A DNA stretch of 64,000 nt, taken from Triticum aestivum. Taxonomy: Eukaryota; Streptophyta; Magnoliopsida; Poales; Poaceae. The notes under the pieces are model-generated. The model ran no database searches. It saw only the letters and a list, made by a program, of their open reading frames with translations, and had not been told where the DNA came from. This document shows positions 34,185-45,482 of this stretch, in pieces. How positions within the stretch are numbered: the first letter of the stretch is position 1; the number at the start of each line of letters is the position of its first letter. The DNA is taken from the NCBI RefSeq assembly GCF_018294505.1, contig NC_057795.1, positions 231,612,643 through 231,676,642 on the forward strand. Direction: 5' to 3'. The position numbers and the translations under genes are program-made.

Positions 34185-35121
34185 CGTACCGAACCATAAG
34201 GATTCCATGCAAAAATAGTGCCACGAGTGGTGGCAGCAAACACAATACGCTCGTATTGAATTGCATCACGGTACTTATCCGTGTACAGAAATTGATTTTT
34301 GAGCAATATCCATCGAGGCGTGGAAGTAAGGATGGCAACAAGCTTGTCAAAGATAGCAACAACATCATAGTTCGTGTAATCCCAAGAGCGGTTGGGAACT
34401 CGACAAATTGCTATCTTCCGTAGACGATAGTCACCATGATCATTTTTGAATGGACGTAGATCATCTGTGTGCTCAACCTCAAGGCACTCGAATATTTTTG
34501 GAAGTGGGACCCGGTGACGAGTGTACACACTCAGAAGTTCCCACTCGCAGTTGTACCCCATATAAACAACCCAATCTCCATTTGTGCCTTCCCAGTCCTT
34601 ACCCTTAAGCGATGGCATCTTAACATCACACATTCATTATCAAGTGGCATCAACTTGCACAAGGCGAGGCTTCTGTCGTCCGCGTGCCAGCAAGCAGGGT
34701 CATGGCAAAGAAGCTAGGGGAGATCAAACCGCTCCTGGACCGTTGGGTTCTCTGTAATGATGTTATTTGTTGAGTCGAGAATGGTCTTGAACGAACCTGC
34801 CATGCTAGCCGAGGTGATGACATCGCACCAGTCAATGAGTTCCTCCACCATGTCATCTTTCAGATCAGGCAAGAATAACGGGGTCGTTTCCGGCCTATTC
34901 CCTCCATGGAGAAGACGATCGAACAATGGCAGAAGGAAGGGTGAAGGCAAATGGAGGGAGGAAGAGCATGTGGCAGCAGTTCCAAATCGAGAGGGAAAGG
35001 CGAAGAGGCGGTGGACGGTTGCCACGGTATAGGAAGAGGCGCCCCGACCTACATAGACGTCCATACGAAAATTGTACAAAAGGACTCGCAGTCTTCTCAC
35101 TAACATGTGGAACGGGACCAC
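34185..35121 (-). pseudogene. 5' part of the DUF295-like gene
   Basis: From the minus-strand ATG at 35121: an N-terminal stretch with ELIDWCDVITSASMAGSFKT, an in-frame TAG (34714-34716), more readable codons (LCHDPACWHADDRSLALCKL), a frameshift near 34640, then KMPSLKGKDWEGTNGDWVVY, YNCEWELLSVYTRHRVPLPK and IVFAATTRGTIFAWNP. This is the middle of a DUF295/KIB1-type beta-propeller protein. The exon ends TCG|GTACG exactly at the Gypsy target site, so the element sits on the splice donor. No F-box motif could be confirmed at the N-terminus. The stop and the frameshift mean the gene was probably already inactive or decayed after insertion. Confidence 0.65.
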
Positions 35122-35689
35122 ATGTCAACAAAACATGGTGTGTCATTTCTCGTGCAAAATGCGATCTAGCTGTGTTGGCCCGAGGTGCCGCATTATTTCT
35201 CGACTTTATTTTTTTAATGGCATGCCATTCTATTATGAAGCACGACTAACTGGTACTGTATGCAGAGAAAATATAAACTACTCTACCACTAATCCACCTC
35301 TAGTACTAGTATAAAAAAGATATATAGGTCGGAGCTTCAGCGCTTGCTTGCTAAGGGCTGCCCACTTGCGTCTCACACTATCACCCTCTCTCCAGATCTA
35401 AAAAAGACGGTGGTGCCCCTCTCTCTCCCTCCTAACCGGTGGTCACAGATCCACCGGGGAAGAACAGGACATGCAGCATTTACGCATTCATCGTCGATGA
35501 GCGAGGTCACGCACTGACGACAAGGCTATCCTCTCACCTAGCGCCCGTGTGGGATGGCCTCTGTCCCCAAGCTCGTTGTCGTAGTGCGTGCAGAGGACGG
35601 CGACCATGAGCAAAGCCACTTCCTGCCAACCCTCGGTTGTGCTATCACGTTTTGAACCATACCCTTGTTCTATTACCCCATCTGCCATG
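35122..35689. other. Upstream flank of the DUF295-like pseudogene; no gene seen
   Basis: AT-rich then CT-rich DNA. The boundary with the inverted-arm element to the right is not sharp. Confidence 0.35.
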
Positions 35690-36868
35690 TCGCTGCATGT
35701 GGATCTTTTTCCACTCCACCATCTCCCCAATTTGCTATCCTCTACTCTACTGGCCACGGGGATGAAAACCTTAATTTGCGGTATTAAAGGAAACCCTACT
35801 TCATGCTGACTAATCCATGTCTGGGTTGATTAAGGAAAGGAAGGGAGAAAGTAGAAAATCGGTAGCTAAGGAACGAGTCTCGTGTCTCTTGGTTGAAAAA
35901 GGGTAGAAAGGCATGACAACGCAATAGAGAATGACCAGGTCGACCGGTTTGATGTCCTCACATAGGGAAAAGGTGGCTAAAGAGAAAAAAAATGGGACGT
36001 AATCCACATATGCTTCCTCGATATTTGTTGCTCTGGGCAACCATCCCTCCCTCACCACTCTATGCGTCCCGTGGAGGTACATCGTACTGGTGCGCCCACT
36101 GCCCGAATGGGCCTCCCATGCTCTTATTCCCACTTTTTTGTTGTTAGTATAACACCGCCAGTAAAGTCAAGCAATGCTACTGCTAAAGTGATGCCACATT
36201 TAACTAATGCCACACTCAGTCTAATGCCACCGATAAATTTAAGCAATGTCATTTAATGTCACTGGAATATTTGATAGTTAGCTGTTGGTTGTGGATGTAT
36301 TAAAGATTTTTCAGCTAAGGCATTCTAATGTTGTTGCACAGCCAGTATACCAACAATGAAACTTCTTACTACCTTCAGATTTTTGCACTGTTAATGCTTA
36401 TAGATTACATACCTCACTTTCATGAGATAGGTCAATTTTTTGTACAGTGTCGCCAAAATGACGGGGTACAGTCAATTTTTTGTATGTCATTTTATTTTGG
36501 TTAAACTGCACAAAAAATTATGAAGAGAAGAGAAAAGGTCAAGAGTGGGCACCTCCTCCTCCGGCTATTTTCTTGATACGATTGATCAAGTTTTTATGTT
36601 TGATCTTTTATCAAGATAGGGATAGCAATTTTTCAAGTCCCCTCGAGTTCGAAATGATATGTACCTTGAAGGTACATGGTTTGCAATTTTTTTATACTAT
36701 CATTAGTTAGTAATGCTAGTTACCTTCAGACTTTTGTATTTGGTTTAATGTTGTTGCACAGCTTGTATACCAATGCTGAAACTTGTTACCTTTACATTTT
36801 GTATAGTTAATGCTTATAGAGATCTTCGAGTGCTAGCTTGTGGAAATATGTTCACTAAAACCATTGTA
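35690..36868. repeat. Outer left arm segment
   Basis: Contains ATGCCAC words (36191, 36210, 36226), mirrored near 61550-61640. A GGTTAAACTGCACAA box lies at 36499-36513. An 80-bp direct repeat (TAATGTTGTTGCACAGC...TTAATGCTTATAGA) occurs at 36327-36408 and 36748-36822. It ends at the CTGTA target site of the Angela element. Confidence 0.6.
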
Positions 36869-36873
36869 CTGTA

Positions 36874-38623
36874 TGTTGGAAATATGCACTAGAGGCAATA
36901 ATAAATTAGTTATTATTATATTTCCTTGTTCATGATAATCGTTTATTATCCATGCTATAATTGTATTGATAGGAAACTCAGATACATGTGTGGATACATA
37001 GACAACACCATGTCCCTAGTAAGCCTCTGATTGACTAGCTCGTTGATCAATAGATGGTTACGGTTTCCTGACCATGGACATTGGATGTCATTGATAACGG
37101 GATCACATCATTAGGAGAATGATGTGATGGACAAGACCCAATCCTAAGCCTAGCACAAGGATCGTGTAGTTCGTATGCTAAAGCTTTTCTAATGTCAAGT
37201 ATCATTTCCTTAGACCATGAGATTGTGCAACTCCCGGATACCGTAGGAATGCTTTGGGTGTACCAAACGTCACAACGTAACTGGGTGGCTATAAAGGTGC
37301 ACTACAGGTATCTCCGAAAGTGTCTGTTGGGTTGGCACGAATCGAGACTGGGATTTGTCACTCCGTGTAAACGGAGAGGTATCTCTGGGCCCACTCGGTA
37401 GGACATCATCATAATGTGCACAATGTGACCAAGGGGTTGATCACGGGATGATGTGTTACGGAACGAGTAAAGAGACTTGCCGGTAACGAGATTGAACAAG
37501 GTATCGGTATACCGACGATCGAATCTCGGGCAAGTACAATACCGTTAGACAAAGGGAATTGTATACGGGATCGATTGAGTCCTTGACATCGTGGTTCATC
37601 CGATGAGATCATCGTGGAACATGTGGGAGCCAACATGGGTATCCAGATCCCGCTGCTGGTTATTGACCGGAGAACGTCTCGGTCATGTCTACATGTCTCC
37701 CGAACCCGTAGGGTCTACACACTTAAGGTTCGATGATGCTAGGGTTATAAAGGAAGTTTGTATGTGGTTACCGAATGTTGTTCGGAGTCCCGGATGAGAT
37801 CCCGGACGTCATGAGGAGTTCCGGAATGGTCCGGAGGTAAAGATTTATATATGGAAAGTTGTTGTTCGGGTTCCGGAAAAAGTTCGGGTTTTTTCGGTAT
37901 TGTACCGGGAAGCTTCCAGAAGGTTCCGGAGGATTCCGGAGGGGTCCGGAGGTCCGGAAATTGTTCCACCACGTCCAATACAGTAGCATGGGCTGTAGGG
38001 GGGCGCCCTAGCCTTAATGGGCCAGGGGCACCAGCCCCCCCAAGGCCCATGCGCATGGGAGGGGAAAACCCTAAAGGGGAGGGCCTCCACTTGACTTGGG
38101 AGGCACTCCTCCCCCCCTTGGCCGCCGCCCCCAACCCTAGATGGGATCTAGGGGGGCCGGCCCCCTCTTCCCCCCACCTATAAATAGTGGAGGGGTGGGA
38201 GGGCAGCCGCACCACATGTTCTGGCGCAGCCCTCCCCCTCTCCCAAGTACTCCTCCTCTCCCGCGGTGCTTGGCGAAGCCCTGCTGGATCACCACGCTCC
38301 TCCATCACCACCACGCCGTTGTGCTGCTGCTGGACGGAGTCTTCCTCAACCTCTCCCTCTCTCCTTGCTGGATCAAGGCATGGGAGACGTCACCGGGCTG
38401 TACGTGTGTTGAACGCGGAGGTGCCGTCCGTTCGGCACTAGGATCTCCGGTGATTTGGATCACGACGAGTACGACTCCTTCAACCCCGTTCTCTTGAACG
38501 CTTCCGCTTAGCGATCTACAAGGGTATGTAGATGCACTCTCCTTCCCCTCGTTGCTGGTTTCTCCATAGATAGATCTTGGTGACACGTAGGAAAATTTTG
38601 AATTTCTGCTACGTTCCCCAACA
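36874..38623 (+). repeat. 5' LTR of the Angela-type element
   Basis: 1750 bp. Many TCCGGA/TTCCGGA words at 37786-37970, TATAAATA at 38179-38186, followed by a leader. Offset to the 3' LTR is 6854 with equal length. Confidence 0.95.
38179..38186 (+). promoter_or_regulatory. Angela LTR TATA box (duplicate at 45033-45040)
   Basis: CACCTATAAATAGTGG in both LTRs, in the position expected for the BARE-type promoter. Confidence 0.75.
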
Positions 38624-38641
38624 GTGGCATCATGAGCTAGG
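38624..38641 (+). other. Primer-binding site of the Angela-type element
   Basis: GTGGCATCATGAGCTAGG directly follows the LTR. The TGGCATCA core resembles the initiator-Met tRNA site TGGTATCA, with an imperfect 3' half. Confidence 0.65.
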
Positions 38642-40145
38642 TCTATTGCGTAGATTCTTTGCACGAGTAGAACACAAAGTAGTTGTGGGCGTTGATTTTG
38701 TTCAATATGCTTACCGTTACTAGTCCAATCTTGTTTCGACGGTATTGTGGGATGAAGCGGCCCGGACCGACCTTACACGTACTCTTACGTGAGACAGGTT
38801 CCACCGACTGACATGCACTTGGTGCATAAGGTGGCTAGCGGGTGCCAGTCTCTCCCACTTTAGTCGGAACGGATTCGATGAAAAGGGTCCTTATGAAGGG
38901 TAAATAGCAATTGGCATATCACGTTGTGGTTTTGCGTAGGTAAGAAACGTTCTTGCTAGAAACCCATAGCAGCCACGTAAAACATGCAAACAACAATTAG
39001 AGGACGTCTAACTTGTTTTTGCAGGGTATGCTATGTGATGTGATATGGCCAAGAAGAATGTGATGAATGATATGTGATGTATGAGATTGATCATGTTCTT
39101 GTAATAGGAATCACGACTTGCATGTCGATGAGTATGACAACCGGCAGGAGCCATAGGAGTTGTCTTAATTTATTGTATGACCTGCGTGTCATTGAACAAC
39201 GCCATGTAATTACTTTACTTTATTGCTAACCGGTAGCCATAGTAGTAGAAGTAATAAGTTGGCGAGACAACTTCATGGAGACACGATGATGGAGATCATG
39301 ATGATGGAGATCATGGTGTCATGCCGGTGACGATGATGATCATGGAGCCCCGAAGATGGAGATCAAAAGGAGCAAAATGATATTGGCCATATCATGTCAC
39401 TATTTGATTGCATGTGATGTTTATCATGTTTATGCATCTTATTTGCTTAGAACGACGGTAGTAAATAAGATGATCCCTCATTAAAATTTCAAGAAAGTGT
39501 TCCCCCTAACTGTGCACCGTTGCGAAAGTTCGTCGTTTCGAAGCACCACGTGATGATCGGGTGTGATAGATTCTTACGTTCACATACAACGGGTGTAAGC
39601 CAGATTTACACACGCGAAACACTTAGGTTAACTTGACGAGCCTAGCATGTACAGACATGGCCTCGGAACACAAGAGACCGAAAGGTCGAGCATGAGTCGT
39701 ATAGTAGATACGATCAACATGAAGATGTTCACCGATGATGACTAGTCCGTCTCACGTGATGATCGGACACGGCCTAGTTGACTCGGATCATGTAATCACT
39801 TAGATGACTAGAGGGATGTCTATCTGAGTGGGAGTTCATTAGATGAACTTAATTATCCTGAACATAGTCAAAAGATCTTTGCAAATTATGTCGTAAGCTC
39901 GCGCTTTAGTTCCACTTTTAGATATGTTCCTAGAGAAAATATAGTTGAAAGTTGACAGTAGCGATTATGCGGACAGTAGAAAGCTAATGTCCTTAATGCA
40001 CCGCTTAGTGTGCTGAACCCCAAACGTCGTCTGTGGATGTTGCGAACATCGGACATACACGTTTTGATAACTACGTGATAGTTCAGTTAAATGGTTTAGA
40101 GTAGAGGCACCAAAGACGTTTTCGAAACGTCGCGGAACATATGAG

Positions 40146-40579
40146 ATGTTTCGAGGTCTGAAATTGGGATTTCAGGCTCGTGCCCACGTCAAGAGGTATG
40201 AGACCTCCGACGATTTTCTTAGCCTGCAAACTAAGGGAGAAAGCTCAATCGATGAGCTTGTGCTCAGATTGTCTGAGTGCAACAATCACTTGAATCGAGT
40301 GGGAGTTGATCTTCCAGATGAGATAGTGATGTTTCTCCAAAGTCATTGCCACCAAGCTGCTAGAGCTTCGTGATGAACTATAACATATCAGGGATACATA
40401 TGATGATCCTTGAGGTATTCGCGATGTTTGACACCGCGAAAGTAGAAATCAAGAAGGAGCATCAATTGTTGATGGTTGGTGAAACCACTAGTTTCAAGAA
40501 GGGCAAGGGCAAGAAGGGATACTTCATGAAACGGCAAATCAGCTGCTGCTCCAGTGAAGAAACCCAAGGTTGAACCCAA
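40146..40579 (+). pseudogene. Decayed gag of the Angela-type element
   Basis: Two short frames: one with DDFLSLQTKGESSIDELVLR, one with EVEIKKEHQ-like KVEIKKEHQLLMVGETTSFKK, followed by a Lys-rich basic stretch. These are the conserved middle and end of BARE/Angela gag. Stops and frameshifts separate them, and no CCHC box remains readable. Confidence 0.7.
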
Positions 40580-41099
40580 ACCCGAGACTAAGTGCTTCTG
40601 TGATAAGGGGAATAGTCACTAGAGCGGAATTACCCTAGATACTTGGTAGATGAGAAGGCTGGCAAGGTCGATAGAAGTATATTGGATATACATTATGTTA
40701 ATGTGTACTTTACTAGTACTCCTAGTAGCACCAGGGTATTAGATACCGGTTCGGTTGCTAAGTGTTAGTAACTCGAAATAAAAGAGCTACGGAATAAACG
40801 GAGACTAGCTAAAGGTGAGCTGACGATATGTGTTGGAAGTGTTTCCAAGTTTGATGTGATCAAACATCGCACGCTCCCTCTACCATCAAGATTAGTATTA
40901 AACCTGAATAATTGTCATTTGGTGTTTGCGTTGAGCATAGACATGATTGGATTATGTCTATCGCAATACGGTTATTCATTTAAGGAGAATAATGGTTACT
41001 CTATTTATTTGAATAATACCTTCAATGGTCTTGCACCTAAAGGAATGGTTTATTGAATCTCGATCGTAGTGATACACATTTTCATGCCAAAAATTATAA

Positions 41100-42060
41100 G
41101 ATAGTAATGATAGTACCACTTACTTGTGGCACTGCCATGTAAGTCATATTGGTATAAAACGCATGAAGAAGCTCCATGTTGATGGATCTTTGGACTCACT
41201 CATTTTTGAAAAGTTTGAGACATGCGAACCATGTCTATTGGTGCATACGCATGAAGAAACTCCATGCAGATGGATCGTTTAGACTCACTTGATTTTGAAT
41301 CACTTGAGATATGCAAATCATACCACATGGACAAGATGACTGAAAAGCCTCGGTTTCAGTAAGATGGAACTAGATAGCAACTTGTTGGAAGTAACACATT
41401 TTGATGTGTGCAGTCCAATGAGTGCTGAGGCATGCAGTGAATATCGTTATGTTCTTACTTCACAGATGATTCGAGTAGATGTTGAGTATATTTACTTGAT
41501 GAAACACAAGTCTGAATTATTGAATGGTTCAAGTAATTTCAGAGTGAAGTTTAAGATCTTCGTGACAAGAGGATAGAATGTCTATGATATGATCATAGAG
41601 ATGAATATCTGAGTTACGAGTTTTGGCACACAATTAAGACATTGTGGAAATTGTTTCACAATTAATACCGCCTGGAACACCATAGTGTGATGGTGTGTCC
41701 GAACATCATAGTAGCACCCTATTGGATATGGTGCGTACCTTGATGTCTCTTATCGAATTACCACTATCGTTCATGGGTTAGGCATTAGAGACAACCGCAC
41801 TCACTTTAATAGGGTACCACGTAATTCCGTTGAGACGACACCGTTTGGAGAAACCTAAGTTGTCGTTTCTTAAAAAGTTTGGGGCTGCGACGCTTATGTG
41901 AAAAAGTTTCAGGTTGATAAGCTCGAACCCAAAGCGGATAAAATGCATCTTCATAGGACACCCAAAACAGTTGGGTATACCTCCTAATTCAGATCCGAAA
42001 GCAATAGGGATTGTTTCTTGAATCGGGTCCTTTCTCGAGGAAAAGTTTGTCTCGAAGAAT
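41100..42060 (+). pseudogene. Decayed integrase of the Angela-type element
   Basis: Scattered words remain: LLEVTHFDVCSPMSAEA with YLMKHKSELLNG (41364-41576), where HSDVCGPMS is usual. Near 41890-41990 are remnants of the KLEPKADK/GYPK region in changing frames. The DDE residues cannot all be found. Confidence 0.6.
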
Positions 42061-42144
42061 TGAGTGGGAGGATGGTGGAGACTTGATGAGGTTATTGAAC
42101 CGTCACTTCAACTAGTGTGTAGCAGGGCATAGGAAGTTGTTCCT

Positions 42145-42770
42145 GTGGCACCTACACCAATTGAAGTAGAAGCTTATGATAGTGATCATGAAGTTTTGGA
42201 TCAAGTCACTACCGTACCTCGTAGGGTGACAAGGATGCGTACCACTTCAGAGTGGCACAGTAATCCTGTCTTGAAGGTCATGTTGCTAGACAACAATGAA
42301 CCTACGAGCTATGGAGAAGCGATGGTGGGCCCAAATTCCGACAAATGGTTAGAAGCCATGAAATCCGAGATAGGATCCATGTATCATAACAAAGCATGGA
42401 CTTTGGTGGACTTGCCCGATGATCGGCAAGCCATTGAAATAAATGGATCTTTAAGAAGAAGACGGACGTGGACGGTAATGTCACCGTCTATGAAGCTCGA
42501 CTTGTGGCGAAGAGTTTTTCACAAGTTCAAGGAGTTGACTACGATGAGATTTTCTCATCTGTAGCGATGCTTAAGTCCGTCGGAATCATGTTAGCATTAG
42601 CTGCATTTATGAAATCTGGCAGATGGATGTCAAAACAAGTTTCCTTACCAGTTTTTGTAAGGAAAGATTGTATGTGATACAATCAGAAAGGTTTTGTCGA
42701 TCCTAAGGATGCTAAAAGGTATGCTAGCACCAGCGATCCTTCTAAGGACTGGAGTAAGCATCTCGGAGTT
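42145..42770 (+). pseudogene. Decayed reverse transcriptase start of the Angela-type element
   Basis: Readable: EPTSYGEAMVGPNSDKWLEA and KAWTLVDLPDDRQAI (42145-42450), then after a frameshift YEARLVAKSFSQVQGVDYDE (42468-42677). The catalytic YVDD block is not found in the decayed sequence that follows to 43700. Confidence 0.7.
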
Positions 42771-43716
42771 GGAATGTACACTTTGATGAGATGATCAAAG
42801 ATTTTGGGTTTGTACAAAGTTTATGAGAAACTTGTATTTCCAAAGAAGTGAGTGGGAGCACTATAGAATTTCTGATGAGTATATGTTGTTGACATATTGT
42901 TGATCAGAAATGATGTAGAATTTCTGGAAAGCATATAGGGTTATTTGAAAGATGTTTTTCAATAGAAAACCTGGATTAAGCTACTTGAACATTGAGCATC
43001 AAGATCTATAAGGATAGATCAAAATGCTTAATAATACTTTCAAATGAGCACATACCTTGACATGATCTTGAAGGTGTTCAAGATGGATCAGTGAAAGAAG
43101 GAGTTCTTGCCTGAGTTGTAAGGTACGAAGTTAAGACTTAAAGCTTGACCACGGCAGAAAAGAGAGAAAGGACGAAGGTCGTCCCCTATGCTTTAGACGT
43201 AGGCTCTACAGTATGCTATGCTAAGTACCGCACCTGATGTGTGCCTTGCCACATGTCTGGCAAGAGGGTACAAAGGTGATCAAGGAGTGGATCACCAGAT
43301 AGCGGTCAAAATTATCCTTAGAGGAATAAGGATATGTTTCTCGATTATGGAGGTGATAAAGAGTTCGGCGTAAAGGGTTACGATGATGCAAGCTTTAACA
43401 CCTATCCGAATGACTCTGAGTAGCAAACCGGATACGTATAGTGGAGCAATAGCTCCAAGTGGAGCGTGGAAGCAGCATTTACAATATGACATAGAGAATT
43501 GCGAAGTACATACGGATCTGAATGTTGTAGAATCTTTGACTAAAACCTCTCTCACAAGCAAAACATGATCAAACCCCAGAACACATTGAGACTTAATCAC
43601 ATGGTGATGTGAACTAGTTTAGACACTAGTAAACTCTTTGGATGTTGGTAACATGGCGATGTGACCTGTCAGTGTTAATCACATGGCGATGTGAACTAGA
43701 TTATTGACTCTAGTGC

Positions 43717-43727
43717 AAGTGGGAGAC
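43717..43727 (+). other. Polypurine tract of the Angela-type element
   Basis: AAGTGGGAGAC directly before the 3' LTR; the standard tract of this group. Confidence 0.8.
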
Positions 43728-45477
43728 TGTTGGAAATATGCCCTAGAGGCAATAATAAATTAGTTATTATTATATTTCCTTGTTCATGATAATCGTTTAT
43801 TATCCATGCTATAATTGTATTGATAGGAAACTCAGATACATGTGTGGATACATAGACAACACCATGTCCCTAGTAAGCCTCTGATTGACTAGCTCGTTGA
43901 TCAATAGATGGTTACGGTTTCCTGACCATGGACATTGGATGTCATTGATAACGGGATCACATCATTAGGAGAATGATGTGATGGACAAGACCCAATCCTA
44001 AGCCTAGCACAAGGATCGTGTAGTTCGTATGCTAAAGCTTTTCTAATGTCAAGTATCATTTCCTTAGACCATGAGATTGTGCAACTCCCGGATACCGTAG
44101 GAATGCTTTGGGTGTACCAAACGTCACAACGTAACTGGGTGGCTATAAAGGTGCACTACAGGTATCTCCGAAAGTGTCTGTTGGGTTGGCACGAATCGAG
44201 ACTGGGATTTGTCACTCCGTGTAAACGGAGAGGTATCTCTGGGCCCACTCGGTAGGACATCATCATAATGTGCACAATGTGACCAAGGGGTTGATCACGG
44301 GATGATGTGTTACGGAACGAGTAAAGAGACTTGCCGGTAACGAGATTGAACAAGGTATCGGTATACCGACGATCGAATCTCGGGCAAGTACAATACCGTT
44401 AGACAAAGGGAATTGTATACGGGATCGATTGAGTCCTTGACATCGTGGTTCATCCGATGAGATCATCATGGAACATGTGGGAGCCAACATGGGTATCCAT
44501 ATCCCGCTGCTGGTTATTGACCGGAGAACGTCTCGGTCATGTCTACATGTCTCCCGAACCCGTAGGGTCTACACACTTAAGGTTCGATGACGTTAGGGTT
44601 ATAAAGGAAGTTTGTATGTGGTTACCGAATGTTGTTCGGAGTCCCGGATGAGATCCCAGACGTCACGAGGAGTTCCAGAATGGTCCGGAGGTAAAGATTT
44701 ATATATGGGAAGTTGTTGTTCGAGTTTCGGAAAAAGTTCGGGTTTTTTCGGTATTGTACCAGGAAGCTTCCAGAAGGTTCCGGAGGATTCCGGAGGGGTC
44801 CGGAGGTCCGGAAATTGTTCCACCACGTCCAATACAGTAGAATGGGCTGTAGGGGGGCGCCCTAGCCTTAATGGGCCAGGGGCACCAGCCCCCCCAAGGC
44901 CCATGCGCATGGGAGGGGAAAACCCTAAAGGGGAGGGCCTCCACTTGACTTGGGAGGCACTCCTCCCCCCCTTGGCCGCCGCCCCCAACCCTAGATGGGA
45001 TCTAGGGGGGCCGGCCCCCCTCTTCCCCCACCTATAAATAGTGGAGGGGTGGGAGGGCAGCCGCACCACATGTTCTGGCGCAGCCCTCCCCCTCTCCCAA
45101 GTACTCCTCCTCTCCCGCGGTGCTTGGCGAAGCCCTGCTGGATCACCACGCTCCTCCATCACCACCACGCCGTTGTGCTGCTGCTGGACGGAGTCTTCCT
45201 CAACCTCTCCCTCTCTCCTTGCTGGATCAAGGCATGGGAGACGTCACCGGGATGTACGTGTGTTGAACGCGGAGGTGCCGTCCGTTCGGCACTAGGATCT
45301 CCGGTGATTTGGATCACGACGAGTACGACTCCTTCAACCCCGTTCTCTTGAACGCTTCCTCTTAGCGATCTACAAGGGTATGTAGATGCACTCCCCTCTC
45401 TCTCGTTGCTAGTTTCTCCATAGATAGATCTTGGTGATTCGTAGGAAAATTTTGAATTTGTGCTACGTTCCCCAACA
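43728..45477 (+). repeat. 3' LTR of the Angela-type element
   Basis: 1750 bp, equal in length to the 5' LTR. Substitutions are clustered after position 37,610 of the 5' copy; the first 740 bp show a single difference. Confidence 0.95.
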
Positions 45478-45482
45478 CTGTA

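Larger units (their letters stand above)
36874..45477 (+). mobile_element. Angela-type Copia LTR retrotransposon, 8604 bp, complete ends
   Basis: CTGTA duplications at 36869-36873 and 45478-45482. Two 1750-bp LTRs (36874-38623, 43728-45477) start TGTTGGAAATATG and end CCCCAACA, the start known for the Angela/WIS/BARE group. About 23 substitutions and two C-run length changes separate them (1.3%), or near 0.5 million years at 1.3e-8. The 5.1-kb internal part has the usual length but only broken pieces of gag and pol. Inserted in the outer left arm of the inverted-arm element. Confidence 0.93.

Noticed and set aside
37745..38314. 189-codon minus-strand frame, also at 44599-45168
   Set aside because: Present in both Angela LTRs opposite to element sense; a by-product of the GC-rich U3/R region.
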